Notes under the pieces: generated by a model
The model's input: only the letters and a program-made list of their open reading frames with translations
What the model was told of the DNA's origin: nothing
Databases searched by the model: none
In this document: positions 14,750 through 24,643 of the stretch, in pieces
Numbering within the stretch: the stretch's first letter is position 1
Layout of the letters: each line of letters starts with the position of its first letter
Program-made: the position numbers and the translations under genes
Virus record (IMG/VR): IMGVR_UViG_3300032241_002336
Coordinates: 17,656 to 81,655 of that record
DNA length: 64,000 nucleotides
Source of the DNA: a virus
Strand: one strand, 5' to 3'

Positions 14750-16891
14750 TTAGAAATCCATTGATAATTCTAGCATTATTGTCTGACCAGCTATCAATGG
14801 AACTGGTTGACTTAATTTACCCACAACAACAAGATTATTATTAGAATCATATATTCCTACTTCACTAACCTTAATATTTGGCGGATTAGTTGATGCTGTT
14901 TGGCTTCTTGTTTTATTTGTCGTCTGTGTTAATTGAGCTGAATTAACCCTTATATCAAATAATGTTTTATAAATTGTTGCACCTATATAGGTATCCAAAT
15001 TACCATAAAAAAATCTTTCATCACCAAACTGTAAAATATTTGAATTTGTATTTGGTGCCATTCCCAATGGTATTGTTATATCATATGTCGTAGCAAGAGC
15101 ATCAATTGCATTTGTTAAAACAAAACCATTGACTATTGGTGTTTGATTTTCTAACAACAAAGGATCTATTGTCTGTCCTGCTGTATTAGTAATCAATGTA
15201 CTAGTAAAATCATAAGTCTTCCAATTATTTGGATCTGGTCTAGAATTTTCACTAGGAACAATTTGATATAATAACCTAAAATTATAGGCATTAAAACCAC
15301 GACCATCATATCCAACTTTTTCAATTTTTCTCATGAATGGTAGTAGACCAACATTACTAATTGAAAAAGCCACATCCTGTGCTGTAGGTGTATTATTTGT
15401 AAGAACTGTATAATATTGACATGGTAAAGATGAACCTAAACCAGAATATGGACTATCTAATGCATATGTTATATACATTGTTTCATTTACATCCAATATA
15501 CCAGTATCAGTTCCACCAGTAGGACTGCTTAAGACAGCACTCAATGGGGGTAAAGTCCAATTTCTATTTGATTTATATGACATTGCCGCAACTATTTCGT
15601 CATCACTTATTACTATTGTTTTAAGTTGTGGAAATACCTTACCAACTACATTTGGTGTTAAATTACCTATTAATGTTGGATCTTCGATTAAATCTAAATA
15701 TTGAATATTTGTATCACTTAATAATTGTATATTGCCAGTAGCAATAAAACTCATACCCATTGTTGTACCAGTAGAAGTACCATAATTGCTTCTGTGATAC
15801 ATCAAATCTGGTAATGTAATACGCACATTTTTATTATTTGTTGTATCTATATAAAAAAATTCTCCATATAGATTAGATATTGTATTATTTGTATAATGAA
15901 TAATAGATATAGATTTGCTAATATAATCTATATAACCGTAGCCTGGTCCACTACACTGATTAGTTACACTTGTACCGATAGATGCGCATAGATATTGAAA
16001 ATATGGATTTTTACTACCCAGATAATCAAATGAACCAAATTTTGTATAATCCTCATAATAAGCCGTTGTACTTAAACCAGTCATACCAGCTAAGTTTTCA
16101 CACCATACATTATTCATATTCCAAACCTTTACATCATTACATGTAATATTTGTAGCTGAATCAAACGATAAAGTTCCTGTATCCCAATAAGCTGTTGTTG
16201 TATTATAACCAAAAGCGGTAGCAACTTCTCCGCTGGGATATATAAAAACATATGAGTTACTTGAGCTTTGGCTTGAATTATTTGGTAATTTTCTATCCAA
16301 TGTCAATACCAATGTAGCTCCTGTTGATATTGATTGTACATTATACCATAAATTTGGCATAGGAGTAGCATTTTCAACAGCATTTGGGGTTGAAGTATTA
16401 TTCGTTAATTTAAGTCTGATAAAATCACCAACACTTACATTTGTTCCTAATGGAAGATTAAGGGTAGATGTTCCACTTATCGTTGTATTTGAGACACTTG
16501 TAACAGCTTTTACATATGTCGTACTTGTTAAACTTGTGTATGATAAGGATGAACCAGTAAAAAATCCTCTTTCTTCAGCTTGATTATTTACAATAGCTTG
16601 AACTACATTAATATTTGCTTGAGTCATTGGAAATAAGTGATTTCCATTAGAATCTATAATATATGATTCAAAATTTGGTTGTTGATCAACTGGTCTAAAT
16701 ACTCTACTTGTAGCTGAAAGTATTGGATCTGTAGGATTAGCATCTAAAATAGCTTCTCTTTCATAATTTAATTCAGAATCACCAATTGCCCAATTAGAAA
16801 AATTTAATTGACCAGATGCAAGTTGTTTTCTTCCAACTTCAGTTAGTTTGATGTTAATGTACGGACTCGTACTTTTTATAATGTAACTCAT
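14750..16891 (-). CDS. Large tail-fibre-type protein
   Basis: A 713-residue structural protein. The N-terminus (YINIKLTEVGRKQLASGQLN, then WAIGDSELNYE) resembles the attachment domain of the shorter neighbour. The C-terminus carries KVSEVGIYDSNNNLVVVGK, the P2-like tail-fibre element. In between are long Ser/Thr/Asn-rich beta regions with several isolated Cys. The two neighbours are probably paralogues that attach to the same tail site and differ in their receptor-facing middle (inference). It has a GTATTTATAA late-type motif 36 bases upstream of the ATG. Confidence 0.82.
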   Translation of the reverse strand: MSYIIKSTSPYINIKLTEVGRKQLASGQLNFSNWAIGDSELNYEREAILDANPTDPILSATSRVFRPVDQQPNFESYIIDSNGNHLFPMTQANINVVQAIVNNQAEERGFFTGSSLSYTSLTSTTYVKAVTSVSNTTISGTSTLNLPLGTNVSVGDFIRLKLTNNTSTPNAVENATPMPNLWYNVQSISTGATLVLTLDRKLPNNSSQSSSNSYVFIYPSGEVATAFGYNTTTAYWDTGTLSFDSATNITCNDVKVWNMNNVWCENLAGMTGLSTTAYYEDYTKFGSFDYLGSKNPYFQYLCASIGTSVTNQCSGPGYGYIDYISKSISIIHYTNNTISNLYGEFFYIDTTNNKNVRITLPDLMYHRSNYGTSTGTTMGMSFIATGNIQLLSDTNIQYLDLIEDPTLIGNLTPNVVGKVFPQLKTIVISDDEIVAAMSYKSNRNWTLPPLSAVLSSPTGGTDTGILDVNETMYITYALDSPYSGLGSSLPCQYYTVLTNNTPTAQDVAFSISNVGLLPFMRKIEKVGYDGRGFNAYNFRLLYQIVPSENSRPDPNNWKTYDFTSTLITNTAGQTIDPLLLENQTPIVNGFVLTNAIDALATTYDITIPLGMAPNTNSNILQFGDERFFYGNLDTYIGATIYKTLFDIRVNSAQLTQTTNKTRSQTASTNPPNIKVSEVGIYDSNNNLVVVGKLSQPVPLIAGQTIMLELSMDF

Positions 16892-16927
16892 ATTGTATAA
16901 ATATGTTTATTTTTTATTTTATTTTAC

Positions 16928-16937
16928 TTATAAATAC
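16928..16937 (-). promoter_or_regulatory. Putative late-type promoter motif (GTATTTATAA)
   Basis: On the minus strand, one base different from the recurrent ATATTTATAA, 36 bases before the ATG at 16891 and after the stop of the preceding gene. A second partial copy (ATATTTATAC) lies 5 bases before the ATG. Confidence 0.4.
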
Positions 16938-16951
16938 TAAATTGTCAATAT

Positions 16952-19600
16952 TTAATAAGAATTTATTGCATTACTCTGAATAGTAACCTTAACAGTCTCG
17001 CTATAAGCTGTACTACTGATAACATCACCACAAATTGAATTATAATTTTTAATATTTTGAACCCTATAATAATAATTACTTCCAGATAAACCAGTTAATA
17101 TCAAATTTCCTGTATAATTTGTGACTAATGGTACATATTGTACAGTGGAACTGATAGTATATGCAGTAAATGTATTATCATTGCTATATTGTACAGTAAA
17201 GTAGCCGTTATTAGACTGAGGTTGGTTCTGTATACTCCACCCAATTACAGTATTATTTTGAGTAATTCCATTTATTACATTTGCAAGTGGATAATAGATA
17301 ATTGTTAATATATCACCTGACATTATATATCCATTTAATATTATTCTATTTGGATTAGAAGTAGATGGATAAAAATCAATATTGCTCAATAATGTTATAC
17401 CATTTAATGTTAAAATTACATTTGTAAAATTTAAAATTTGATTCTGTGTGTAAATTTCATATTTTCCAGTACTTGTATTATAATAATATGTATTGGTACC
17501 TTGATTATTAGTTATTCCAGATGGAATTGGAGACCCCACATATATATTCTCTGAAATTATAGTTAATACAGAAGATCTAGTATAAATTATTGTTATAACA
17601 TCTCCGTTTACAATTGGTCTTGTAAATGTTAAAACAGTTCCATTAAGAGTATAATCTATGCCATTTGCTAATGTTAATCCACTTAATGTCACTACAATAT
17701 CACCGACATATGTACTGTTTAAAGTAAGTGTTGATCCAGTTCTTGTATAACCGCTTGGTGCTGCGTCATTTATTACAATTACATCTTGATACAATGGTAA
17801 TGTACCGTTTAAGGGTAAATTAATGACATTGCTCTGTTGAAATATAGGTGTATCCGCATTTTTTACAGCGACAAAATAAAAATCAGTGCTTGGTTCATAT
17901 AATTGAAATGAAGAACCCTGATTATAAATTGATGTATCAATTGTTTTACCCAATAATCCAAGATAAGTCGTACATGCTGCAGCATTATAATAACCCTTAA
18001 TTAAGTAATCACCATCTAATGATAGACTACTTATTGGTATATTTTGTAATAATTGATTAGTACTACTAAATTCACTATATGGTATATTAGCACTAGTATA
18101 TACAGGTGGAACCGTAAAAACATTTAAGCTAGTATTAAATTTATATATTTCATATTTAAAACTTGCATTATTTCCCGTAAAACTATGTGTATTACCTGTA
18201 AAATTAAATGTAAGGGGTATATTGGGTATTGTATTATTTACTAAATAAACACCAATACTATTTGCAGATATTGAATCAAAAGTCTGTGAACATATTGTAG
18301 TACAATTAGCACTGCATGATCCAGTACAACTAGTACCTCCAGTTGTTATAATTTGAGTACAGACATAACCATCACCACAGCCATCTAATGAATATCCAGA
18401 TGGACATGAATAACCAATACTAGAACCTATTTCCCATGTTTTACCAACAAAATCAGCTGTTGTAAAAATTGCATTGGCTTGTGTCGCTCCAATACTTGTA
18501 GCCCCAGTTAATATTTGATAATTAATTGGATTATATATTTCCGCACCAAAAGCTGAAACTGTTGAGGGAACATTTGAACCTAATAACTCAATTATATTTT
18601 TACCAGAATTTAAATAAAATGGAAATACGCTCCAATTTTTAAAATTTTCTTGTGTTGAACTTCCTGTAAAATTAACATATAATATTCCATTAAGATACAA
18701 TTCAGCATAATTATCTCCAGCAACTCCAACATAATAAAGACCGCTAGTTGGTATATCTAAACAATAAGTAAAACCCACGTATTCTGGACTAGTTGATGCG
18801 CTTAAACCAATATTATTTAATCTTCCACTAGTTAAATTGTGTGCGCTATTCGCCCAAAATGTATTTGAATTATTTATATTTAAAGCTGTTATTGTTCCGC
18901 CACTTTGATCCTTTAAAAAACCACTTCCATCATAATAAACTGGTAACGCACCATCATTTTGAATATTTGGATAAAAATAAGCTCCATTATCAGCATATAA
19001 ACCATCTTTATTTCCAGCAACAATTGGTATACTGCTGCCATTAAAAGTAGCACCAGTTGTGTTAATTTGAACACAAGCATCATTTGCTGGTGTTGGTGAA
19101 AACCCACTTGGGCAGCTAAGTTTTTTAAGATTAAATACAATACAGACATCTACCTCTAAATCAATCACGCCATATGGCTTATCAATAGTAAAATAAGCAC
19201 CATTTGATGTATACGAATATCCCAATGCATTGTAGGCACTGGCTACTGAATTTAGAAATAAATTATTTGATGGTGTATCTCCAGTTAGATTTGATGTATT
19301 ATAGAAAATACCAGTATATACAACTTCATTATTCGCAAGTATTACAGTCTCCCAAGAGGTTGATTCATAGCATGTACTTCCTGATGTAAAACAATTACTT
19401 GTAGCAGCACTGAGCATATTGGAAAAAGAATATCCAGTTAATATACATTCAACTGTATTACACTGTATTTTTGTAGCACCATTAACATTAAATGTTGGTG
19501 ACTTAAAAATACAGAAATCAGAAGACATATTTACATTATTAATAGCTCTATTTCTAACATAAATGTTACTCTGGTCATATATTGGTTCTTGGAATCTCAT
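16952..19600 (-). CDS. Large adhesin-like tail protein with PA14-like module
   Basis: The 882-residue structural protein has four parts. The N-terminal part (residues 1-155) is unassigned (RFQEPIYDQSNIYVRNRAIN). A PA14-like beta module follows at about 160-410, flanked by CPSGF...C and CPSGY...C motifs and containing NDGALPVYYDGSG, TSGLYYVGVAGDNYAELYLN and NIIELLGSN. Next is a short Cys-rich stretch (SCTGSCSANCTTIC). Fibronectin/Ig-like strand repeats fill the rest, ending NYYYRVQNIKNYNSICGD. The module is shared with the 1580-residue protein encoded upstream. PA14-type modules often bind carbohydrate, so receptor binding is likely (inference). It overlaps the next upstream gene by one base. 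Confidence 0.82.
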   Translation of the reverse strand: MRFQEPIYDQSNIYVRNRAINNVNMSSDFCIFKSPTFNVNGATKIQCNTVECILTGYSFSNMLSAATSNCFTSGSTCYESTSWETVILANNEVVYTGIFYNTSNLTGDTPSNNLFLNSVASAYNALGYSYTSNGAYFTIDKPYGVIDLEVDVCIVFNLKKLSCPSGFSPTPANDACVQINTTGATFNGSSIPIVAGNKDGLYADNGAYFYPNIQNDGALPVYYDGSGFLKDQSGGTITALNINNSNTFWANSAHNLTSGRLNNIGLSASTSPEYVGFTYCLDIPTSGLYYVGVAGDNYAELYLNGILYVNFTGSSTQENFKNWSVFPFYLNSGKNIIELLGSNVPSTVSAFGAEIYNPINYQILTGATSIGATQANAIFTTADFVGKTWEIGSSIGYSCPSGYSLDGCGDGYVCTQIITTGGTSCTGSCSANCTTICSQTFDSISANSIGVYLVNNTIPNIPLTFNFTGNTHSFTGNNASFKYEIYKFNTSLNVFTVPPVYTSANIPYSEFSSTNQLLQNIPISSLSLDGDYLIKGYYNAAACTTYLGLLGKTIDTSIYNQGSSFQLYEPSTDFYFVAVKNADTPIFQQSNVINLPLNGTLPLYQDVIVINDAAPSGYTRTGSTLTLNSTYVGDIVVTLSGLTLANGIDYTLNGTVLTFTRPIVNGDVITIIYTRSSVLTIISENIYVGSPIPSGITNNQGTNTYYYNTSTGKYEIYTQNQILNFTNVILTLNGITLLSNIDFYPSTSNPNRIILNGYIMSGDILTIIYYPLANVINGITQNNTVIGWSIQNQPQSNNGYFTVQYSNDNTFTAYTISSTVQYVPLVTNYTGNLILTGLSGSNYYYRVQNIKNYNSICGDVISSTAYSETVKVTIQSNAINSY
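18370..19125 (-). repeat. PA14-like module, copy 2 of 2
   Basis: Approximate limits. This segment of the 882-residue protein matches 22560..23310 of the 1580-residue protein in order and wording. Both have GATxNGS..IVAGxK, GAxFYPN, NDGALPVxY, GRLNNxGLSAST, YYxGxxxDNYAxxxLNG, NIIExxG and AAEIY or GAEIY, and both are bracketed by Cys-Pro motifs. This points to duplication or exchange of a domain between adjacent tail genes. Confidence 0.75.
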
Positions 19601-19842
19601 TAATAACTTATTTGTAAATTTTTAATTTTTAAATTAAACTGATTTTTTAAACCAAATGTCAATGGTTTATTTAGCGTAGTTAAACTCTGAACTTGTGTAA
19701 AATTCTGTAAATACGCTATATATCCATTTAAATTAATATAATCCTCAAATTGAATCTCAGATGATAATGTCGTATAATAAGACAAATTTGACATATAATT
19801 GTCTAGTATTACGGATTGTATGTTTTTTATTAAATTTGGCAT
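19600..19842 (-). CDS. Small tail-block protein
   Basis: The 80-residue protein (MPNLIKNIQSVILDNYMSNL...) is mostly helical and Asn/Gln/Leu-rich, without recognised domains. It sits between the two largest adhesin-like genes, its stop overlapping the ATG of 16952..19600 by one base and its ATG 18 bases after the upstream stop. Translational coupling and conserved orientation support a real gene. It could be a chaperone or connector for a fibre, but the sequence does not say. Confidence 0.7.
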   Translation of the reverse strand: MPNLIKNIQSVILDNYMSNLSYYTTLSSEIQFEDYINLNGYIAYLQNFTQVQSLTTLNKPLTFGLKNQFNLKIKNLQISY

Positions 19843-19860
19843 ATTAATAAATAGTTTTTA

Positions 19861-22800
19861 TTAAATTATTGGTGGACAATAATAAAATATTGTATTATCA
19901 CCACTATCAGCTAACAATAAAATATTAGTTGATTGATTATTAGTTACTGTAACAGAATATGGTAATGTTTCACAATATCCGTTACTCATAGAATCTTGGA
20001 ATTCAATATAATGAGTTGGGCTAGTAACACTTTGAACATACATAGTAACAATATTACCACTAGTTAATCCTGTTACTGTACCAAGTAATCCATATGTAGA
20101 ATTGGCTGGTACTGATGTTGTTTTAAGTAGTTTATAACTTCCACTATTAATTTTATAATATAATGAAGCAGTAGGTGTTGATACCATATTTCCATTATAA
20201 GCCCAATCTATTGTTAGAGAATAACCTGGCACGACACTTGTTGTCGCTGTACAACCCCAAAGTGTATCTGTTACTGTTACAGTGTAGGTCGTACCCGCAA
20301 CTAGACTAGTTGCTGTTGCAGTAGTTTGTCCATTACTCCAACTATAGGAATAAGAACCACTTCCTCCAGCTGGTATAGCAGTAGCTGTTGTATCCGTATG
20401 TGTTGTTGATACTGTTAAAGCACATGGTGTATTATTAACCGTAATACTAGGTGTAATGACGCAATTTAATGCATCTTTAATCGTTACAGTATATGTACTA
20501 GGTGTTAATCCTGTTGCTGTAGCTTTGGTCTGTACTGGGCTTGTATTCCAACTATATGTATATGGTGCCGTACCAGCTGTTACCGTGGCAGTTGCTGTGC
20601 CATTTGCAAACCCTCCGTGTGAAGTTGTTGAACTTAGGGTAGCATTGAGTGTACATGGTGTAGCACTTACTGTAACATTACCTGAATATGTACAATTCCA
20701 TATATCTTTAACAGTTACTGTATAAGTACTAGCTGATAATCCTGTAGCTGTAGCTGTAGTCTGTACAGGAACGGTGTTCCAAATATATGTATATGGCGAA
20801 TGTCCAGATAAAATAGTGGCACTTGCTGTACCATTATTTAAATTACCAGCTGTATTTGTTGAACTTAGATTAACAGTTAAATTACATGGTATATCTAAGA
20901 TAAAGGCACTATTTGTATAATTACAACCAGCATTATCTATTACAGTAACACTATAAGAAGTATTTCCAGATAAATTATTGGCAGTAGCTGTAGTCTGACC
21001 ATTGCTCCAACTGTATGTATATGGTGGTGTACCACCGCTAGCTGTAACAGTTGCTGAGCCGTTTGATAGATTACCCTGAGAATCAACTGTAGTTATTGTA
21101 CTTGTTAAATTACATGTTAAATTTGATACTGTTCCCCCTGTCGATGCGCTACATTGATAATAATCAGTAACAATAACACTAAAAGTACCACTTGTAATAC
21201 CAGTAATGGTCTGACCAGTATAAGATGTATTCCAAATATAAGTATACGGTGGAGTACCACCAGCTGGTATAGCTGTTATTGAACCATTTGAATTACCATT
21301 TGTACCATTTAATATATTGACATTGGCTGTCAATGTACATGGTATATCACCTACATTTACAGTCGTATCCGCTTGACAGAATACTGAGTCCGTTACTGTG
21401 ATAATATAATCCCCAGTTGTAAGACCCGTTGCTGTTGTTCCCGTTTGGATCGGACTTGTCCCCCATTCATAATAATATGGCGGTAATCCACCCGTGACGG
21501 TTACACTTGCTGTACCATTTGCTAATATATTATTTGCATTTGTTGATGTAGTTGTTAATGCTAAATCACATGGTAATTCTGTTAAATATATCTCTTGATA
21601 TGCTGTACAATTTGGCATACTTGTATCAGTAACTGTTACACTATATACTTCTGCTGGTATATTTGAAATAGTCTGTGTTGTGGCACCATTATTCCATAAG
21701 AATGTAACGGGTCCATTAGAGCCATATACATGTGCCGTAGCACTACCATTTGATTGATTATAACTAGGCTCTACTGTATCAATTATAACTTGTATTCCAC
21801 ATTCATTTATAGTATTTTTTAATGCTGGGGCATTTGGTCCAACTACACTAACAGTACCATAAAATTCAGAACCACTATTCATTTGGATTAAATATACATT
21901 AGAATAATCATTTGATTGTCCCTGTGTAAAAAATGATGCTGTGGCTAATGAGTTTCCTTCAATAACTTTAGTAGTAGCACTTACACTACATGAAATACCA
22001 CTTGCTGGATATGAATCAAAAGAAAATGAACCATCATATCCAAATAATGTACTATATGATTTATATTTAAATTTATTATTATCAAATATTGTATTTGTAT
22101 ATATTTTTGTAGAGCCCCATAGTGTTGTGGCTGGAATGACTTGTTCGATAATACTGACCCAATAGTTTCCTACTAAATTAGCAAACGAATCCATATTAAA
22201 ATAGTTAAACTCAGCACTCTTTAAGCCGCATAAATTGGTGCTATTCATATATCTATCATATAATAGTCTTAATGTAGGATATGAGCTAATTGTTTTTCTA
22301 TTCTTCGCATCAATTAATTCTGTAGTTAAATAGTATTCAAAATCCTCTATTGTAGATACAGCACTCAATGGCTGTGTCATTAAACTATTAATATCAACAT
22401 TTGCGTCCCCACAATATTCGCTACAGCAATAAATCTGTGGTGTACATATTATTGTTCCAGTATGAGCTGTTGTATATGTATATCCTGTAGTATAACCAAA
22501 TACAGTAGTTGTTCCTGTAGTAATCATTATAGGGACATTATCTATTTTACTACAAGTAGGTGGAGTGGCGCATGTATTTAAAGCAAAATTAGTCGGACAT
22601 GTATAACCCATAGTTGTGCCTAGATCAAAATTCATCCCTATTTTTTGAATTGTTGAAAATATGACATTAGCACCAGTAATTCCTGAACTAGTAGCACCAG
22701 TTAAAGTCGCAAAACTTGTGGGTTCATAAATTTCAGCAGCAAATGCAGTAAATCCACCCGCATTTTTACCTATCATTTCAATTATGTTTACCCCTGCGTT

Positions 22801-24603
22801 TAATTGAATTTCAAACACACTCCAAAAATAATAACTAGTGCCAGCTGTTGAACTACTAAAATCAACTATTAATGTTCCATTTAATGAAAATTGAGCATAA
22901 TTATCAGCACCAATTCCAAGATAATAAGTTCCACCAGTTTGGGCACTTATACATTCTGAAAATCCTAACCATTCTGTAGTTGATGCGCTTAAACCAGCAT
23001 TATTCAATCTACCATTAGCAATACTTCCTAATGAAGCCCAAAATGGACTAGTATTATTAATAACTATTGGTGAAATTGTTCCACCACTTTGGTCTACTAA
23101 AGTTCCCCCACTATAGGTAACTGGTAAAGCCCCATCATTCAATACATTTGGATAAAAAAAGGCACCATATGTTCCATAAAGAGTATTTTTATCACCAGCT
23201 ACTATAGTGCTTCCAGAACCATTATAAGTTGCACCTGTTACAATAATAGATTGACAAGAACTATTTAATGATGTCGCAGTATAACCAAGTGGACATGAGT
23301 ATATTGTTGTAGCTGAAGTTGTACTTGTTAATGTTAAAGTAGTTGATGTTATTACTGTATAATTTGGATAAAAATTTCCAGCTTCCTTTACACATAATGT
23401 AGTACCAATACTGACACCAGTTAAAATACAGGGATTATTAGATATAAAACTCCAGACATCTGTTTCCACGGCTTCAGCTAAGTTAATATCTAAATTAATT
23501 TCTTTTGTATTTATAGCTTGATTTGAATTATCTATATAATAATCTGTATATCTTATTGGATTATTGCCAAAAGCATCTGTTACTGAAAATGTACGCTGTG
23601 TTGTACTAGAATTCGCTATCCAAGATTTTTTATTATCTCTTACTCTGTCTAATTGAAAGCCTGGGGATTGTGTAAGAAATAATGTATTTTCTTTTACATC
23701 CACACAATTATGATTAAGTGTAATATTATCCAGTAAAACACAAGTATCAATACATATACCACTTACTTGAATTGATAATTTTATTTTTTGATTGGTCATG
23801 GCACTTATTACAGTTGGATCTGTAATATCTGTATGAAAATGCTGCCAATTTGCGCCAAATGCGTTTGCATTTATATTTTGCGTAAATGCTGTTAATTCTA
23901 AAACATTTAATCCAGATTCATCATATAATTGTGTTATAAGTTGATTAGCAACAATACCACAATTAATACTATTACCACTGGCATTTAAATTATATAAATT
24001 TAGGGGATGGCATGTAGTATCTGATGTATTAGTGACAGATTCCCCACAAATAAAAAAACCAGTATTTGTACCAGTTGTACTTAAATAATTATATAAATTA
24101 CCACTTCCTATTACATTAAAAAGTTTTTGTTCATATACTGTTTTAAAATTTGTTTGGGATTCTACTACATCTATTGATATAGAAGCTCCTATTGATTCAA
24201 AAACATCTATAATTGTGTTACAAGTTCCAGTAACAATACCAGAAGCAAGTTGTGTTAATGTAGCGCAATCAAATTTAAATAAATAATCAAAATCAACACT
24301 CAATGTACATGTCTGATCAGGATAAATTGCAAACATAGTACCATCATTTCCTCTTGTATTTAAGACTATATTAGGCGCAACCGAACAGTCTATATTAGAC
24401 CAGCGACATTGTTGTTTTGTAGAGTCCCAATATGCGTTAGTAATTCCCAGCGCATCACAACTAGATTTGACTAAAGATTGGGGGGCTAAATTTCCTGTGA
24501 TACTATTATAGGTATAAACAGAAATTGTCCCATCAGGATTTTGAATAACCTGTCCATTTGCATTTGTTATGTCTTGCGCTGATGGCCAACTTGTTTCTGT
24601 CAT
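19861..24603 (-). CDS. Giant tail adhesin with PA14-like module and seven SprB-type repeats
   Basis: The 1580-residue structural protein has several parts in order. The N-terminal ~430 residues are unassigned and contain scattered Cys (MTETSWPSAQDITNANGQVI). A PA14-like module between CPLGY...C and CPTNF...C motifs spans about 430-680. A further unassigned region follows to about 930. Seven tandem ~80-residue SprB-type repeats then run to about 1460, each with NGSATVT..GG.PPYTYxW and GxYTVTVTDxxxC signatures. A C-terminal beta domain ends NTIFYYCPPII. SprB repeats are named after the Flavobacterium johnsoniae gliding adhesin, so a surface-binding tail role is likely. It is by far the longest tail gene in the block. 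Confidence 0.85.
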   Translation of the reverse strand: MTETSWPSAQDITNANGQVIQNPDGTISVYTYNSITGNLAPQSLVKSSCDALGITNAYWDSTKQQCRWSNIDCSVAPNIVLNTRGNDGTMFAIYPDQTCTLSVDFDYLFKFDCATLTQLASGIVTGTCNTIIDVFESIGASISIDVVESQTNFKTVYEQKLFNVIGSGNLYNYLSTTGTNTGFFICGESVTNTSDTTCHPLNLYNLNASGNSINCGIVANQLITQLYDESGLNVLELTAFTQNINANAFGANWQHFHTDITDPTVISAMTNQKIKLSIQVSGICIDTCVLLDNITLNHNCVDVKENTLFLTQSPGFQLDRVRDNKKSWIANSSTTQRTFSVTDAFGNNPIRYTDYYIDNSNQAINTKEINLDINLAEAVETDVWSFISNNPCILTGVSIGTTLCVKEAGNFYPNYTVITSTTLTLTSTTSATTIYSCPLGYTATSLNSSCQSIIVTGATYNGSGSTIVAGDKNTLYGTYGAFFYPNVLNDGALPVTYSGGTLVDQSGGTISPIVINNTSPFWASLGSIANGRLNNAGLSASTTEWLGFSECISAQTGGTYYLGIGADNYAQFSLNGTLIVDFSSSTAGTSYYFWSVFEIQLNAGVNIIEMIGKNAGGFTAFAAEIYEPTSFATLTGATSSGITGANVIFSTIQKIGMNFDLGTTMGYTCPTNFALNTCATPPTCSKIDNVPIMITTGTTTVFGYTTGYTYTTAHTGTIICTPQIYCCSEYCGDANVDINSLMTQPLSAVSTIEDFEYYLTTELIDAKNRKTISSYPTLRLLYDRYMNSTNLCGLKSAEFNYFNMDSFANLVGNYWVSIIEQVIPATTLWGSTKIYTNTIFDNNKFKYKSYSTLFGYDGSFSFDSYPASGISCSVSATTKVIEGNSLATASFFTQGQSNDYSNVYLIQMNSGSEFYGTVSVVGPNAPALKNTINECGIQVIIDTVEPSYNQSNGSATAHVYGSNGPVTFLWNNGATTQTISNIPAEVYSVTVTDTSMPNCTAYQEIYLTELPCDLALTTTSTNANNILANGTASVTVTGGLPPYYYEWGTSPIQTGTTATGLTTGDYIITVTDSVFCQADTTVNVGDIPCTLTANVNILNGTNGNSNGSITAIPAGGTPPYTYIWNTSYTGQTITGITSGTFSVIVTDYYQCSASTGGTVSNLTCNLTSTITTVDSQGNLSNGSATVTASGGTPPYTYSWSNGQTTATANNLSGNTSYSVTVIDNAGCNYTNSAFILDIPCNLTVNLSSTNTAGNLNNGTASATILSGHSPYTYIWNTVPVQTTATATGLSASTYTVTVKDIWNCTYSGNVTVSATPCTLNATLSSTTSHGGFANGTATATVTAGTAPYTYSWNTSPVQTKATATGLTPSTYTVTIKDALNCVITPSITVNNTPCALTVSTTHTDTTATAIPAGGSGSYSYSWSNGQTTATATSLVAGTTYTVTVTDTLWGCTATTSVVPGYSLTIDWAYNGNMVSTPTASLYYKINSGSYKLLKTTSVPANSTYGLLGTVTGLTSGNIVTMYVQSVTSPTHYIEFQDSMSNGYCETLPYSVTVTNNQSTNILLLADSGDNTIFYYCPPII
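20230..21820 (-). repeat. Seven tandem SprB-type repeats in the giant adhesin
   Basis: Approximate limits. Units of roughly 75-85 codons share the wording NGTATATVTAGTAPYTYSW, then T(T/K)ATATGL, Y.VTV.D...C. The codons differ between units, so this is an old protein-level repeat, not a recent DNA duplication. The first and last units are the most diverged. Confidence 0.8.
22560..23310 (-). repeat. PA14-like module, copy 1 of 2
   Basis: Approximate limits. It corresponds to the module at 18370..19125 in the neighbouring gene. The DNA is still visibly similar in stretches (for example around the NDGALPV and GRLNN codons), which would permit recombination between the two tail genes. Confidence 0.75.
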
Positions 24604-24620
24604 TTTATTATTTTAGTTTT

Positions 24621-24630
24621 TTATAAATAG
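24621..24630 (-). promoter_or_regulatory. Putative late-type promoter motif (CTATTTATAA)
   Basis: On the minus strand, one base different from ATATTTATAA, 17 bases before the ATG of the giant adhesin gene and within the 40-base gap after the preceding stop. Confidence 0.4.
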
Positions 24631-24643
24631 CGAATATTACACT

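Noticed and set aside
20230-21820. Regularly spaced similar sequences suggesting a CRISPR array or DNA minisatellite
   Set aside because: The period is about 240 bases, it stays in frame within one gene, and units differ at codon level. These are SprB-type protein repeats.
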